Shown in pieces: positions 34,074 to 42,218 of a stretch of 42,218 nucleotides of DNA (the first letter of the stretch is position 1; each line of letters begins with the position of its first letter). Source of the DNA: Geobacteraceae bacterium. Lineage in GTDB: Bacteria > Desulfobacterota > Desulfuromonadia > Desulfuromonadales > BM103. The stretch spans positions 1 to 42,218 of the forward strand of contig JAHEDT010000026.1 of the NCBI GenBank assembly GCA_024641085.1. Direction: 5' to 3'. The position numbers and the translations under genes are program-made. The notes below the pieces were generated by a model, which saw only the letters and a list, made by a program, of their open reading frames with translations, was not told where the DNA came from and did no database searches.

Positions 34074-35981
34074 ATGGAACGTTGGTCAGTCAAGAACTCA
34101 GAAAAAGTCTACAACATCGACAACTGGGGGGATGGGTTCTTCTCAATCAACCGCAAGGGGAATGTCTGTGTTCACCCTTCGCCGCATTCGAAATATGCCA
34201 TCGACCTGCGGGCCCTGGTCGACGACCTGATCAAGCGCAAGATCAAGCCGCCGATCCTGCTGCGTTTCATGGACGTGCTGCAGGGGCGCATCGCGGCGAT
34301 CAACCGTGCCTTCAAGTATGCGATCGAAGAGTACGACTATCCGGCCGGCTACCAGACCTTCTTCCCGATCAAGGTCAATCAGCAGCGCCAGGTGGTCGAA
34401 GCGATCACCGAGTTCGGCAAAAAGCATAAAATCGGCCTCGAGGTCGGTTCCAAACCGGAGCTGGTGGCGGCGATCTCCTTTGCCACCGGCAAGGACCTGC
34501 CGATCATCTGCAACGGCTACAAGGACAACGATTACATCGAAACCATTCTTTACGCCAACAAGATCGGCTACAACATCACCATCGTTGTCGAGAAACTGTT
34601 CGAGCTTGAAAAAATCGTTGCCCTGTCGGAGCAGATCGGTCTCAAGCCGAAACTCGGCATCCGCGTCAAGCTCTCCTCGAAGGGGACCGGCAAGTGGTCG
34701 ACCTCGGGGGGAAGCGACGCCAAGTTCGGCCTGAAGATTTCGGAGCTGCTTGCCGCTATCGACCTGCTCAAGGAACACGACCTGCTCGACCAGGTGAAAC
34801 TGCTGCACTTTCATATCGGCAGCCAGATTACCAAGATCGACAAGATCAAGACGGCCCTGATTGAAGGCAGCCGGATCTACGCCGAGATGTGGAAGATGGG
34901 AGTCAAGCTCGACTACCTGGATGTTGGCGGTGGGCTGGGCGTCGATTACGACGGCTCGAAGTCGAGTTACTTCTCGAGTGTCAACTACTCCGTCGAAGAA
35001 TATGCCAACGACGTCATCTACCAGGTGAAAAACATCTGCACCGAGGCCGGTGTGCCCTGCCCGAATATCATCTCCGAATCGGGGCGGGCCATCGTCGCCC
35101 ATTACTCGGTGCTCATCACCAATATCCTCAATACCAATACCCAGAATGCCCTGCCCGATTATGAGGATGAGCTCGAAGAAGCCGAAAAGCTCTCGCAGAC
35201 CGTCAAGAAGCTCAATGACATCTACAAGAGCCTCGACCGCCACTCGTTGCGCGAGGACTATCACGACACCCTGCAGCTGATCCAGGAGGCCGTCAGCCTG
35301 TTCAACCTCGGCTACCTCAACCTGCAGGACCGCGCGCTGGCCGAATGGCTCTGCAACAAGATCTTCATCAAGATCAACGGTATCGTCGAGCGGATGCGGC
35401 CGGTTCCGGAAGAGCTGCAGAATTTCCAGATGAGCCTGCGCCAGACCTATTTCGCCAATTTTTCGCTCTTTCAGTCAGTGCCGGACTCCTGGGCAATCGA
35501 TCAGCTGTTCCCGATCATGCCGCTGCAGCGCCTCAGCCAGAAGCCGGATGTGATGGCGACCATTGCCGATATCACCTGTGACTCGGACGGCGAGGTCTCC
35601 AGCTTCGTCGGCGAGAACGGCCGGGCCAAGTTTCTGCCGCTGCACAAGGTGCAGGCGGCTGAGGATTACTACATCGGTTTCTTCATGATCGGCGCCTATC
35701 AGGAGATTCTCGGCGATATGCACAACCTGTTCGGCGACACCAATGCGGTGCATGTCACCTTCAACAAGAAGACCAATTACAAGATCGATACGGTGATCCA
35801 GGGCGATGCCACCTGGGAAAGTCTCAAGTACGTGCAGTACACGGGCCCGGAAATCCTCAAGCACGTGCGTGACAACCTCGAGAAGCAGGTCGCCACGCGC
35901 AAGGTCTCCTTCGAGGAGACCAGCCACTTCACCGAGCTGCTCGACAAGATGCTGCTTTCTTATACGTATCTGGGGGAGTAG
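34074..35981 (+). CDS. speA: Biosynthetic arginine decarboxylase
   Basis: This 635-aa PLP enzyme converts arginine to agmatine, the first step to putrescine. The PLP lysine region is TFFPIKVNQQRQVVEAI, with EVGSKPEL and ICNGYKDNDYI following. LLHFHIGSQITKI, DVGGGLGVDYDGSKS and ISESGRAIVAHYSVLI complete the SpeA pattern. The length equals bacterial SpeA. The ATG at 34074 follows AAAGGG; upstream in-frame residues to 33984 encode only the repeat region. No agmatinase or agmatine deiminase is present here, so the link from agmatine to putrescine lies elsewhere. Confidence 0.95.
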   Translation: MERWSVKNSEKVYNIDNWGDGFFSINRKGNVCVHPSPHSKYAIDLRALVDDLIKRKIKPPILLRFMDVLQGRIAAINRAFKYAIEEYDYPAGYQTFFPIKVNQQRQVVEAITEFGKKHKIGLEVGSKPELVAAISFATGKDLPIICNGYKDNDYIETILYANKIGYNITIVVEKLFELEKIVALSEQIGLKPKLGIRVKLSSKGTGKWSTSGGSDAKFGLKISELLAAIDLLKEHDLLDQVKLLHFHIGSQITKIDKIKTALIEGSRIYAEMWKMGVKLDYLDVGGGLGVDYDGSKSSYFSSVNYSVEEYANDVIYQVKNICTEAGVPCPNIISESGRAIVAHYSVLITNILNTNTQNALPDYEDELEEAEKLSQTVKKLNDIYKSLDRHSLREDYHDTLQLIQEAVSLFNLGYLNLQDRALAEWLCNKIFIKINGIVERMRPVPEELQNFQMSLRQTYFANFSLFQSVPDSWAIDQLFPIMPLQRLSQKPDVMATIADITCDSDGEVSSFVGENGRAKFLPLHKVQAAEDYYIGFFMIGAYQEILGDMHNLFGDTNAVHVTFNKKTNYKIDTVIQGDATWESLKYVQYTGPEILKHVRDNLEKQVATRKVSFEETSHFTELLDKMLLSYTYLGE

Positions 35982-36049
35982 CCCGGCGCTTTCAGCCTCG
36001 CCGGGGCGAGGGACACGGGACGAGCAGGCTAAACATGAAATAAACAGTT

Positions 36050-36080
36050 AGGGGGAGCACTTGTGAAAGTGGCTCCCCCT
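36050..36080. terminator. Bidirectional hairpin between speA and thiC
   Basis: AGGGGGAGC (36050-36058) pairs with GCTCCCCCT (36072-36080), and ACTT/AAGT extend the stem inward past one bulge. A weak T-rich tail follows. It lies between convergent genes. Confidence 0.7.
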
Positions 36081-36109
36081 TCGCTTTGTCAAGATTTCCG
36101 CGTCCCGCG

Positions 36110-37429
36110 CTACGCGTCCCGCGCCCCGGCTTTCCTTTGATTCATGACCTTGTAGGCACAGAACTCACCGCACATGGTGCAGGCACCATGTTCTTCGTCA
36201 ACGCCGGACTCGGCACGCAAGCGGCGGGCCTTTTCCGGGTCGAGGGCGAGGGCGAACTGACCCTCCCAGTCAAGATCTTTGCGGCATTTCGCCATGGCGA
36301 TATCTTTCTCCATGGCGCCGGGCACGCCCTTGACGATGTCCCCGGCGTGGGCGGCGATCCGGCTGGCCATGACCCCTTCGTGGACATCCTCGATGGTCGG
36401 CAGGCGCAGGTGCTCGCTGGCGGTGACGTAACAGAGGAAGTCGGCGCCTGCGGCTGCAGCGACGGTACCGCCGATGGCGCAGGTGATATGGTCGTAGCCG
36501 GGTGCTATATCGGTGACCAGCGGGCCGAGCACGTAGAAGGGCGCGCCATGGCAGAGACGCTTCTGCAGCTGGATGTTGGCTTCGATCTGGTTGAGCGGTA
36601 CGTGACCGGGGCCTTCGATCATCACCTGGACGCCGGCCTTCCATGCGCGCTGGGTCAATTCGCCAAGCAGGATCAGTTCGTGGATCTGGGCGCGGTCGGT
36701 TGCGTCCGCCAGGCAGCCTGGCCGGAAACCGTCGCCGAGGGACAGGGTGGCATCGTAGGGTTTGACGATCTCCAGAAGCCGGTCGAAATGTTCGAAGAGC
36801 GGGTTCTCGGCGTTGTTGTGGGTCATCCACTCGACGGTGAAGGAGCCGCCTCTGGAGACGACTTCCATGATCCGACCCTCGTTGTCCATCCGCTCGACGG
36901 TTGCGCGGGTCACGCCGCAATGGACGGTTATGAAGTCGACGCCGTCGTCGAGGTGTTTGACGATGCCGGCGAAGATCTCATCGACCGTCATATCGACCAT
37001 CGCCTTGCCTTTGCGGGTCACTGTGTCGACGGCCGCCTGGTAGAGTGGTACCGAGCCGATGCAGGCTCTTGTCTCGTTGATGATCGCAGCGCGAATCTGG
37101 TCAATCGGGCCGCCGGTGGAGAGGTCCATGATGGCATCGGCCCCGGCGGCCACCGCCACGCGGGCTTTCTCCAGTTCCTTGTCGATACTGGTGTCGTCTT
37201 TGCTTGTGCCGATGTTGGCGTTGACCTTGGTGCGCAAGCCTTTGCCGACGGCCAGTGGAATGCCGTTGGTGTGCCGGTTATTATGGCAGATGATCGCCGT
37301 CCCCTCGGCAATGCGCTGGCGCAGAATTTCCGGGTCGATTTTCTCGGTCGCTGCGGCCTGTTTCATCTTGTCGGAGACAACGCCCTGACGGGCGAGTTCG
37401 AGTTGGGTCAGTGAATCCTGTCTCTTCAT
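36110..37429 (-). CDS. thiC: Phosphomethylpyrimidine synthase ThiC
   Basis: This 439-aa radical-SAM enzyme rearranges aminoimidazole ribotide into the HMP-phosphate half of thiamine. Its cluster ligands are in CTMCGEFCAYKVM (CxxCxxxxC) near the C-terminus. VNANIGTSKDD, MDLSTGGPIDQIR, GDGFRPGCLADATDRAQ and EGPGHVPLNQIEANI are family signatures. The ATG at 37429 is preceded by AAGAGGA. The last residues (GARDA) are encoded by one copy of a doubled GCGTCCCGCGC word (36100-36110 and 36114-36124), so the C-terminus has been reshaped by a small duplication. It lies downstream of thiED on the same strand. Confidence 0.95.
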   Translation of the reverse strand: MKRQDSLTQLELARQGVVSDKMKQAAATEKIDPEILRQRIAEGTAIICHNNRHTNGIPLAVGKGLRTKVNANIGTSKDDTSIDKELEKARVAVAAGADAIMDLSTGGPIDQIRAAIINETRACIGSVPLYQAAVDTVTRKGKAMVDMTVDEIFAGIVKHLDDGVDFITVHCGVTRATVERMDNEGRIMEVVSRGGSFTVEWMTHNNAENPLFEHFDRLLEIVKPYDATLSLGDGFRPGCLADATDRAQIHELILLGELTQRAWKAGVQVMIEGPGHVPLNQIEANIQLQKRLCHGAPFYVLGPLVTDIAPGYDHITCAIGGTVAAAAGADFLCYVTASEHLRLPTIEDVHEGVMASRIAAHAGDIVKGVPGAMEKDIAMAKCRKDLDWEGQFALALDPEKARRLRAESGVDEEHGACTMCGEFCAYKVMNQRKAGARDA

Positions 37430-37648
37430 GAATCCTCTTGTCTATGTCTGGCAGAATGTTTTCGAACCGTTGGGTTCTGGTGACATGGCCGGGCCGGGTT
37501 GCTTCTTTCAGGGGTGGCCACCCTGACCATCCTGCCCGTGCCTGCGAGATAATCTCCTCATCGTCTGAACCCGAATCCAAAGCGATTGGCCGGTCGGGTT
37601 GGAGGGCCCCTGCATACTAAAATGCCAGGGTCATGATTCCGTCGCTCT
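37430..37648. other. thiED-thiC intergenic gap with two hairpins
   Basis: 219 bp without a credible gene. TCAGGGGTGGCCACCCTGA (37508-37525) is nearly palindromic, and GAACC/GGTTC (37464-37477) is a small stem. No second TPP aptamer (CTGAGA with ACCTGATC) is present, so thiC probably depends on the thiED leader. Confidence 0.45.
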
Positions 37649-39100
37649 TCACGTCCCGTGACCCCTTTTTATTAATAATTCCTGCCCCTCGCCCAGGACT
37701 TGCTTGGCGCCGGCGAAGTGGTTGATGGGGCCGTGCCCGCCTCCGATTGGGAACGCCTGGCCAATCGCCGCAGTGATAAACCGCTTGGCCGATGCCGCGG
37801 CCTTGGCCAATGGCTGCCCCTGCGCGAGCAGGGTCGCGATCGCCGCAGAATAGGAACAGCCGGTGCCGTGGGTGCTGGTGGTGGCAATGCGTTCTGCGGC
37901 CAGCCTGTGTATGGTCCGGCCGACCAGGAGGATGTCGATGGCATCCTCCTCGCGATGGCCTCCTTTGAGCAGGACATGCCGCGGGCCCATTGCCTGTAAA
38001 CGCCGTGCGGCGGCCTCCATATCCTCGAGGGTATGTATCTTCAGCCCGGCCAGGGCTTCGGCCTCGGGGATGTTGGGTGTCAGCAGGTAGGTGTGTGGCA
38101 GCAGTTCGCGGCGGACAGCCTCTACGGCCTCCTGACGCAACAACGGCGTACCGCCCTTGGCGATCATGACCGGATCAATCACCCCGAGCAGGTTGTATCT
38201 CTCGATGAGCCTGGCGACCGCCGTGACAATCTCGGAGTTGAAGAGCATGCCGGTTTTGATCGTGTCCGTGCCGATATCGTCGAGAATCGACTCAGCCTGT
38301 TTGATAATAAAGCTTGTCGACGCCGGTGACAGTCCGTGGACGCCAAGGGTGTTCTGTGCGGTCAACACGGTGATCGCGCTGGTGCCATAGGAACCGAGCA
38401 GGCTGATCGACTTGAGATCTGCCTGGATTCCGGCGCCCCCACCGGAATCGGACCCGGCTATGGTCATCACCCGGGTCTCCTGGCAGGACTTTCTGGAGTT
38501 GAAAAGCAGGGCCATTTCCCTGGCCGCCAGGGCGGGATTCGGGTCGTCGGCGATTGTTGAAATGACGGCAAGCGAGTCGGCGCCTGCTTTCAGGGCTTCG
38601 GCGCCGTTGTCCGCGCCGATGCCGCCGATGGCAACCAGCGGTATTTTGACTGCCCGGCGGACCTTGCTGAGGGTCTCCAGCCCGACCAGTTCGATGTCAC
38701 CCTTGGTATTGGTCGGAAAGATGCTGCCGACGGCGATATAATCGGCTCCGGCCATCTCGGCCCTGATCGCCTGGTCAATGGTGCGGGTGGAGATGCCAAT
38801 CAGTTTGTCCGGGCCAAGCAGCCTGCGGGCTTCGTGTGCCGAGCTGTCACCCTGGCCGAGGTGCACCCCGTCAGCAGAGGCTGCCGCAGCGAGTTCGGGA
38901 CTGTCGTTGATGAGAAATGTGACCCCGGCCTCGCCGCACAGCTGCGCCAGCTGACGTGCCAGATGGACCTGCGCGTCAGGCGTGCGTTGCTTGTCGCGAT
39001 ACTGAACGACACGGGCTCCGCCGCGCAGGCCCTCGCGGACAGTCTGCAGTATCTTCTCGTCTGAACCTTGCGGAGTGATCAGATAGAGTCCCGTTATCAT
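37649..39100 (-). CDS. thiED: Bifunctional thiamine-phosphate synthase / HMP-phosphate kinase (ThiE-ThiD fusion)
   Basis: This 483-aa fusion couples the two halves of thiamine. Residues 1-205 are ThiE: GGARVVQYRDK, FLINDSPELAAA, DGVHLGQGD, VGSIFPTNTKGD and AIGGIGADNGAEAL. Residues about 211-475 are ThiD, phosphorylating HMP-phosphate: MTIAGSDSGGGAGIQADLKS, IDPVMIAKGGTPLL, LTPNIPEAEAL and STHGTGCSYSAAIA with the anion hole. The short linker (LLFNSRKSCQETR) contains no stop or frameshift. The ATG at 39100 lies 34 bp downstream of the riboswitch terminator. Confidence 0.95.
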   Translation of the reverse strand: MITGLYLITPQGSDEKILQTVREGLRGGARVVQYRDKQRTPDAQVHLARQLAQLCGEAGVTFLINDSPELAAAASADGVHLGQGDSSAHEARRLLGPDKLIGISTRTIDQAIRAEMAGADYIAVGSIFPTNTKGDIELVGLETLSKVRRAVKIPLVAIGGIGADNGAEALKAGADSLAVISTIADDPNPALAAREMALLFNSRKSCQETRVMTIAGSDSGGGAGIQADLKSISLLGSYGTSAITVLTAQNTLGVHGLSPASTSFIIKQAESILDDIGTDTIKTGMLFNSEIVTAVARLIERYNLLGVIDPVMIAKGGTPLLRQEAVEAVRRELLPHTYLLTPNIPEAEALAGLKIHTLEDMEAAARRLQAMGPRHVLLKGGHREEDAIDILLVGRTIHRLAAERIATTSTHGTGCSYSAAIATLLAQGQPLAKAAASAKRFITAAIGQAFPIGGGHGPINHFAGAKQVLGEGQELLIKRGHGT

Positions 39101-39133
39101 GGTTCCTGTTCCCTTTTGATTCCCGCTGCAAAT

Positions 39134-39165
39134 AAAAAAGCGCCAGGCTGGTGGCCACGGCGCTT
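39134..39165 (-). terminator. Riboswitch-controlled terminator of the thi operon
   Basis: On the minus strand AAGCGCC (39165-39159) pairs with GGCGCTT (39144-39138), followed by a run of six T (39139-39134). It lies between the TPP aptamer and the thiED start codon, the expected place for transcription attenuation. Confidence 0.85.
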
Positions 39166-39199
39166 GCCCGCACGGCGGGTATGCTCGTTGCTGACCAGA

Positions 39200-39292
<93 letters not shown>

Positions 39293-39418
39293 TGGTTCAG
39301 GTATACAATCCAGTATGTGCGGTGTCCGCTGAGACGGTCCGGTTCTGCGTCCGGATAACTTGCGAACCTCTCGAGCGGGCAAAAAAACGCCATCAATCAG
39401 ACACATACAAGAGTCTTC
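39293..39418 (-). CDS. Possible 42-codon leader reading frame upstream of and into the TPP aptamer
   Basis: From an ATG at 39407 on the minus strand a frame starting MCLIDGVFLPAREVRKLS runs 42 codons to a TAA that falls inside the aptamer (GGGGAGTAA, about 39279-39287). GGAAG lies eight bases upstream. The coordinates given cover the part before the aptamer plus the ribosome binding site. No known family; translation is not established. Confidence 0.2.
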
Positions 39419-39434
39419 CATGTAATTATGCAAC

Positions 39435-39463
39435 AGCGTAAAAGATTGCCCGCAATGTGTCAA
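39435..39463 (-). promoter_or_regulatory. Putative promoter of the thi operon
   Basis: On the minus strand TTGACA (39463-39458), a 17-bp spacer and TACGCT (39440-39435) place the transcript start near 39428. The spacer contains ATTGC/GCAAT (39445-39456), a small symmetric site. Confidence 0.55.
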
Positions 39464-39502
39464 CAGCAACAACCGTGAAACGTAGGAATTCTTGCTTCCG
39501 CT

Positions 39503-39583
39503 TGCTAGGGGTCAGGTCTACACATTTCACATTTTTTGCAAAAAAAGCTTTTTTTGTGAAATGTGTAGACCTGACCCCTAGCA
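39503..39583. repeat. 81-bp palindromic element with perfect 29-bp arms
   Basis: 39503-39531 is the exact reverse complement of 39555-39583 (TGCTAGGGGTCAGGTC... and ...GACCTGACCCCTAGCA). The 23-bp centre holds two nested palindromes, TTTTTTGCAAAAAA and AAAAAAAGCTTTTTTT. The whole can fold as a hairpin or cruciform. A 26-bp part recurs at 26280-26305. It resembles a REP/MITE-like element. Confidence 0.9.
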
Positions 39584-39655
39584 CTCTTTACACTTTTTAA
39601 AACCGCATGCTTTAATATTATTGATTTCAAAAATCGAATTCTCAGGGAGCCTCCC

Positions 39656-40780
39656 ATGCCTGTCCCCCGGCCGACCAGGGCTGAAATCGATCTCGCTGCT
39701 CTGCGGCATAATTTCCAGGAAGTCCTCGGTGCCGTTGGCCGTGGCTGCGACGTGTTGGCCGTGGTCAAGGCCGATGCCTATGGCCATGGTGTCGGCCATG
39801 TCGCGCCGGCTCTCGCTGCTGCCGGCGCCAGGTTGTTCGGCGTCGCGCTTGTCGAAGAGGGTGTGGCGTTGCGCAGGCTGGGGATCGAGCAGCCGATTCT
39901 CGTTCTTGGCGGGGTTTTCCCCGGTCAGGAAGCAGAGATCCTGACGCACCGGCTGACCCCGGTTCTCTACGATCTCAACGGTGCACGTCGTCTGAACAGT
40001 GCCGCGCGCAATGCCGGTCAGGCCATCGATTATCACCTGAAGGTCGATACGGGAATGGGGCGACTCGGTTTCCGGGTGGAGACGCTCGGCGAGGTCCTCC
40101 CGGTATTGAAGCAACTTAAAAGTCTGCATATGGTAGGACTCATGAGCCATCTTGCCGTAGCCGACGAGCCGGATCGACCATTGACCGGGTTGCAGTACCA
40201 GGCCTTTGCCGGGGTGCTTGAACAGGTCGCAGGTTACGGCTTCACTCCACATTACCGGCACATTGCCAATAGTGCGGCGATCTACAGTCGCGAGTTGTCA
40301 GGATGCAACCTGGTCCGGCCGGGGATTTCCCTGTACGGCGGGTTGACCGGCGGGCCTTTTGCGCACGGTTTTACGCAGCGCCCGGTCATGTGTTTGGTCA
40401 GCCAGATTGCCCAGCTTAAGGATGTCCCGTTAGGTGCCGGCATCTCCTACGGCCATCGTTTCGTGACCACGCGGCATTCGAGGGTGGCAGCGATTCCGGT
40501 CGGTTATGCCGACGGTTACAACCGTCTGCTCAGCAATCGCGGCGAGGTTCTGATTGATGGTCGCCGGGCTCCGGTTGCCGGTACGGTCTGCATGGACTGG
40601 ATTCTCATCGATGTTACCGACCACCCGGATGTTCAGGTTGGCGACCGGGTGACCCTGCTCGGTCGTGACGGTGATGCCGTCATCACGGCTGAGGAGTGGG
40701 CTGAGAAGATCGGCTCGATCACCTACGAGGTCTTTTGCCAGGTCAGCAAGCGGGTCCCGCGGATTGTTGTCAATGCCTGA
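39656..40780 (+). CDS. alr: Alanine racemase
   Basis: This 374-aa PLP enzyme makes D-alanine for peptidoglycan. The PLP lysine is in AVVKADAYGHG, and the start RPTRAEIDLAALRHNF is typical. YHLKVDTGMGRLGF, NLVRPGISLYG and the second-base region GISYGHRFVT are present, as is VCMDWILIDVTD. AGGGAG lies seven bases upstream of the ATG. The 81-bp palindrome stands 72 bp upstream, close to where its promoter should be. Confidence 0.95.
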   Translation: MPVPRPTRAEIDLAALRHNFQEVLGAVGRGCDVLAVVKADAYGHGVGHVAPALAAAGARLFGVALVEEGVALRRLGIEQPILVLGGVFPGQEAEILTHRLTPVLYDLNGARRLNSAARNAGQAIDYHLKVDTGMGRLGFRVETLGEVLPVLKQLKSLHMVGLMSHLAVADEPDRPLTGLQYQAFAGVLEQVAGYGFTPHYRHIANSAAIYSRELSGCNLVRPGISLYGGLTGGPFAHGFTQRPVMCLVSQIAQLKDVPLGAGISYGHRFVTTRHSRVAAIPVGYADGYNRLLSNRGEVLIDGRRAPVAGTVCMDWILIDVTDHPDVQVGDRVTLLGRDGDAVITAEEWAEKIGSITYEVFCQVSKRVPRIVVNA

Positions 40781-40800
40781 ACTATGAATGCTCGGCGGAT

Positions 40801-41238
40801 GTGGTTGCAGCACCCTGGGGGTTAATTGGCCTCGATCTCGGCACCGCGACTTTGGCGGGGAGTTTGTTGGACTCGTCTGGCAAGGTGTGAGCCACCGCAC
40901 CTGCTGCCAACCCCCAGTGTGGTCAGGGGGTCGACATCCTGATGCGTCTCCTGGAGCGAAGCGGGGTCAACGCCGAAAACGTTCCGCTGGTTCTGGTCAC
41001 CGGTGCCCTGGGCACGGCCTTGTCGGTTGCGAGCCTGAAAAGGGTTGCCTTGCTGCCAGAGCCCATGTTAGATAAAACCTCCCTGGTCGCAAACGGGGTG
41101 TTGGCGGGGCTGCAAGCCTATCCAACCGCAACCGGTGGCCGGCAGCAGCTAGCCGGGCTGAGTGCGTCGCTGCTGCCATTTCCCCTCTCGGGCACGCCGG
41201 CCTGCGCAAGGCATTTTGGGGCGGCTCTGGAATTTTAA
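40801..41238 (+). pseudogene. Relic of a RACo-like/DUF4445 ASKHA-domain ferredoxin protein
   Basis: One reading frame carries the two ends of a known family but not its middle. The start reads PWGLIGLDLGTATLAGSLLD (ATPase phosphate-1 motif), then SSGKV, an in-frame TGA at 40888-40890, then NPQCGQGVDILMRLL. It jumps directly to the C-terminal part: NVPLVLVTGALGTALSVASL, RVALLPEPM, LPFPLSGTPACARHFG, ending EF. In intact members (reductive activators of corrinoid proteins and relatives) about 200 residues lie between these blocks, and a [2Fe-2S] domain precedes them; neither is seen. It lies between alr and purH. The stop and the deletion make it non-functional. Confidence 0.8.
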
Positions 41239-41250
41239 AACCATATGGTT
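41239..41250. promoter_or_regulatory. Perfect 12-bp palindrome upstream of purH
   Basis: AACCATATGGTT lies in the 117-bp gap between the relic gene and purH. It could be an operator; nothing recognised binds it. Confidence 0.3.
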
Positions 41251-41355
41251 CTGATGATTTAACGCGCAGAAGCCAAGCATAATGCGTTTAACCTGTTTGC
41301 GCCTTTGTATGTATTACGTCATTAATATCAACACCTATTCTCAAGAGGAACTGCC

Positions 41356-42218
41356 ATGGCTGTCATCAAGCGTGCATTGATCAGTGTGTCCGATAAAGAA
41401 GGCATCGTCGATTTTGCCAGGGGGTTGAGCCGCTTCGGCGTCGAAATCCTTTCCACCGGCGGCACCGCCAGCATGATGCGGGAGGCAGGCATTGCGGTAA
41501 CGGAGGTCTCCGAGCATACCGGGTATCCGGAAATGCTCGATGGTCGCGTCAAGACGCTGCACCCGAAAATCCACGGCGGCCTGCTCGGCCTGCGCGGCAA
41601 CCCGGCCCATGTCGCCAAGATGGCAGAACATGGCATCAGCCCGATCGACATGGTGGTCGTCAACCTCTACCCTTTCGAAGCGACGGTTGCCAAGCCCGGC
41701 TGCACGCTTGAGGACGCCATCGAGAATATCGATATCGGGGGACCGACCATGCTGCGCAGCGCAGCCAAGAACAACCAATCGGTGACGGTCATCATCGACC
41801 CGGTCGACTATGCCGTGGTTCTTGATGAAATGAACGCCGGCAACGGTGATGTCTCCCGCGAGACCAACTTTCGCCTGGCCCTCAAGGTGTACCAGCGCAC
41901 ATCGGCTTACGATGCCGCCATCTCCAACTGGCTGGGCCGCCGGATCGACGCGGACAGCGCTGATTTCCCCAGCGCCCTGACCTTCCAGTACCAACGCACC
42001 GAGGTGATGCGCTATGGTGAGAACCCGCACCAGAAGGCGGCTTTCTACGTCGAGCGTGATATCCATGAGGCTTCGATTGCCACGGCCAGGCAGCTGCAGG
42101 GCAAGCAGCTCTCCTACAACAACATCGCCGATACCGATGCGGCCCTCGAATGCGTCAAGCAGTTCAGCGATGGACCGGCCTGCGTGATCGTCAAGCACGC
42201 CAACCCCTGCGGGGCGGC
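41356..42218 (+). CDS. purH: Bifunctional AICAR transformylase / IMP cyclohydrolase, N-terminal part (cut by window end)
   Basis: The frame from ATG 41356 runs open to the window edge, giving about 287 residues. The IMP cyclohydrolase (MGS-like) domain comes first: [53 protein letters not shown] and [14 protein letters not shown]. The AICAR transformylase part begins with [13 protein letters not shown] and [16 protein letters not shown] and ends in VKHANPCGA at the edge. It catalyses the last two steps of IMP synthesis. AAGAGGA precedes the start codon. Confidence 0.96.
   Translation, partial: MAVIKRALISVSDKEGIVDFARGLSRFGVEILSTGGTASMMREAGIAVTEVSEHTGYPEMLDGRVKTLHPKIHGGLLGLRGNPAHVAKMAEHGISPIDMVVVNLYPFEATVAKPGCTLEDAIENIDIGGPTMLRSAAKNNQSVTVIIDPVDYAVVLDEMNAGNGDVSRETNFRLALKVYQRTSAYDAAISNWLGRRIDADSADFPSALTFQYQRTEVMRYGENPHQKAAFYVERDIHEASIATARQLQGKQLSYNNIADTDAALECVKQFSDGPACVIVKHANPCGA

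Noticed and set aside
36086-37414. Long open frame (442 codons) opposite thiC
   Set aside because: ThiC on the other strand is unmistakable; the antisense product has no known motif.
37281-37580. 99-codon minus-strand frame overlapping the thiC start
   Set aside because: It overlaps the start of thiC in another frame and has no family features; the thiC start has a good ribosome binding site.
37430-37648. Second TPP riboswitch before thiC
   Set aside because: The CTGAGA and ACCTGATC boxes are missing in both orientations.
40888-40890. Selenocysteine codon in the RACo-like gene
   Set aside because: The protein also lacks about 200 internal residues, so decay explains the TGA better.

Overview
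The window looks like a chromosomal, mostly housekeeping segment of a GC-rich deltaproteobacterium of the Desulfuromonadales/Geobacterales type. The evidence is a nine-haem periplasmic cytochrome built from three c7-like triplets, a NifU/NifS pair without other nif genes, a carboxyspermidine-type polyamine route, a long-form GAPDH, and a ClpS-ClpA-Aat cluster. No rRNA, tRNA, CRISPR array, intact transposase or prophage gene was seen. Identifications rest on reading the translated sequence and recalled family motifs; no database search was possible.

Region by region. 1-7966 (minus strand): pgpA (cut by the window edge), larC, larB, a small RuvC/RNase H-fold protein, ftsK, uppP and an RNase J, with an 8-bp tandem repeat tract between uppP and RNase J. 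8129-13631 (plus): sfsA, guaC, nifU, nifS, tmcAL. 13642-16750 (minus): rmuC, an unlisted 58-aa zinc-ribbon protein, a Dabb protein, a TM2 protein and a small secreted protein. 16946-17632: a cysteine-cluster protein; 17788-19749 (minus): a PAS-GGDEF-EAL protein. 19963-23335 (plus): clpS, clpA and aat, an N-degron pathway in one block. 23454-24887 (minus): rpsU and a THUMP methyltransferase. 25012-25791: nonahaem cytochrome.

25792-26705 is a 914-bp gene-free stretch. It holds a segment bounded by a perfect 35-bp inverted repeat with two nested hairpins per arm, and this segment is itself bracketed by two near-identical terminator-like hairpins. Next come gap (minus) and fba (plus), a ChaN-PDZ lipoprotein (minus), and a plus-strand polyamine operon: XRE-cupin regulator, carboxy(nor)spermidine dehydrogenase, nspC, speA. 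36110-39100 (minus) is thiED-thiC, led by a TPP riboswitch with a clear terminator at 39134-39292. An 81-bp near-perfect palindrome lies between this riboswitch and alr; half of it recurs inside the 25.8-26.7 kb gap. After alr comes a decayed RACo-like/DUF4445 pseudogene with an in-frame stop and a large internal deletion, then purH, cut by the window end.

The less ordinary points are the inverted-repeat element and the palindrome family, the RACo-like relic, a NifU whose C-terminal CxxC has lost its first Cys, the XRE-cupin-led polyamine operon with a palindromic operator, and word-like short repeats in several intergenic gaps.
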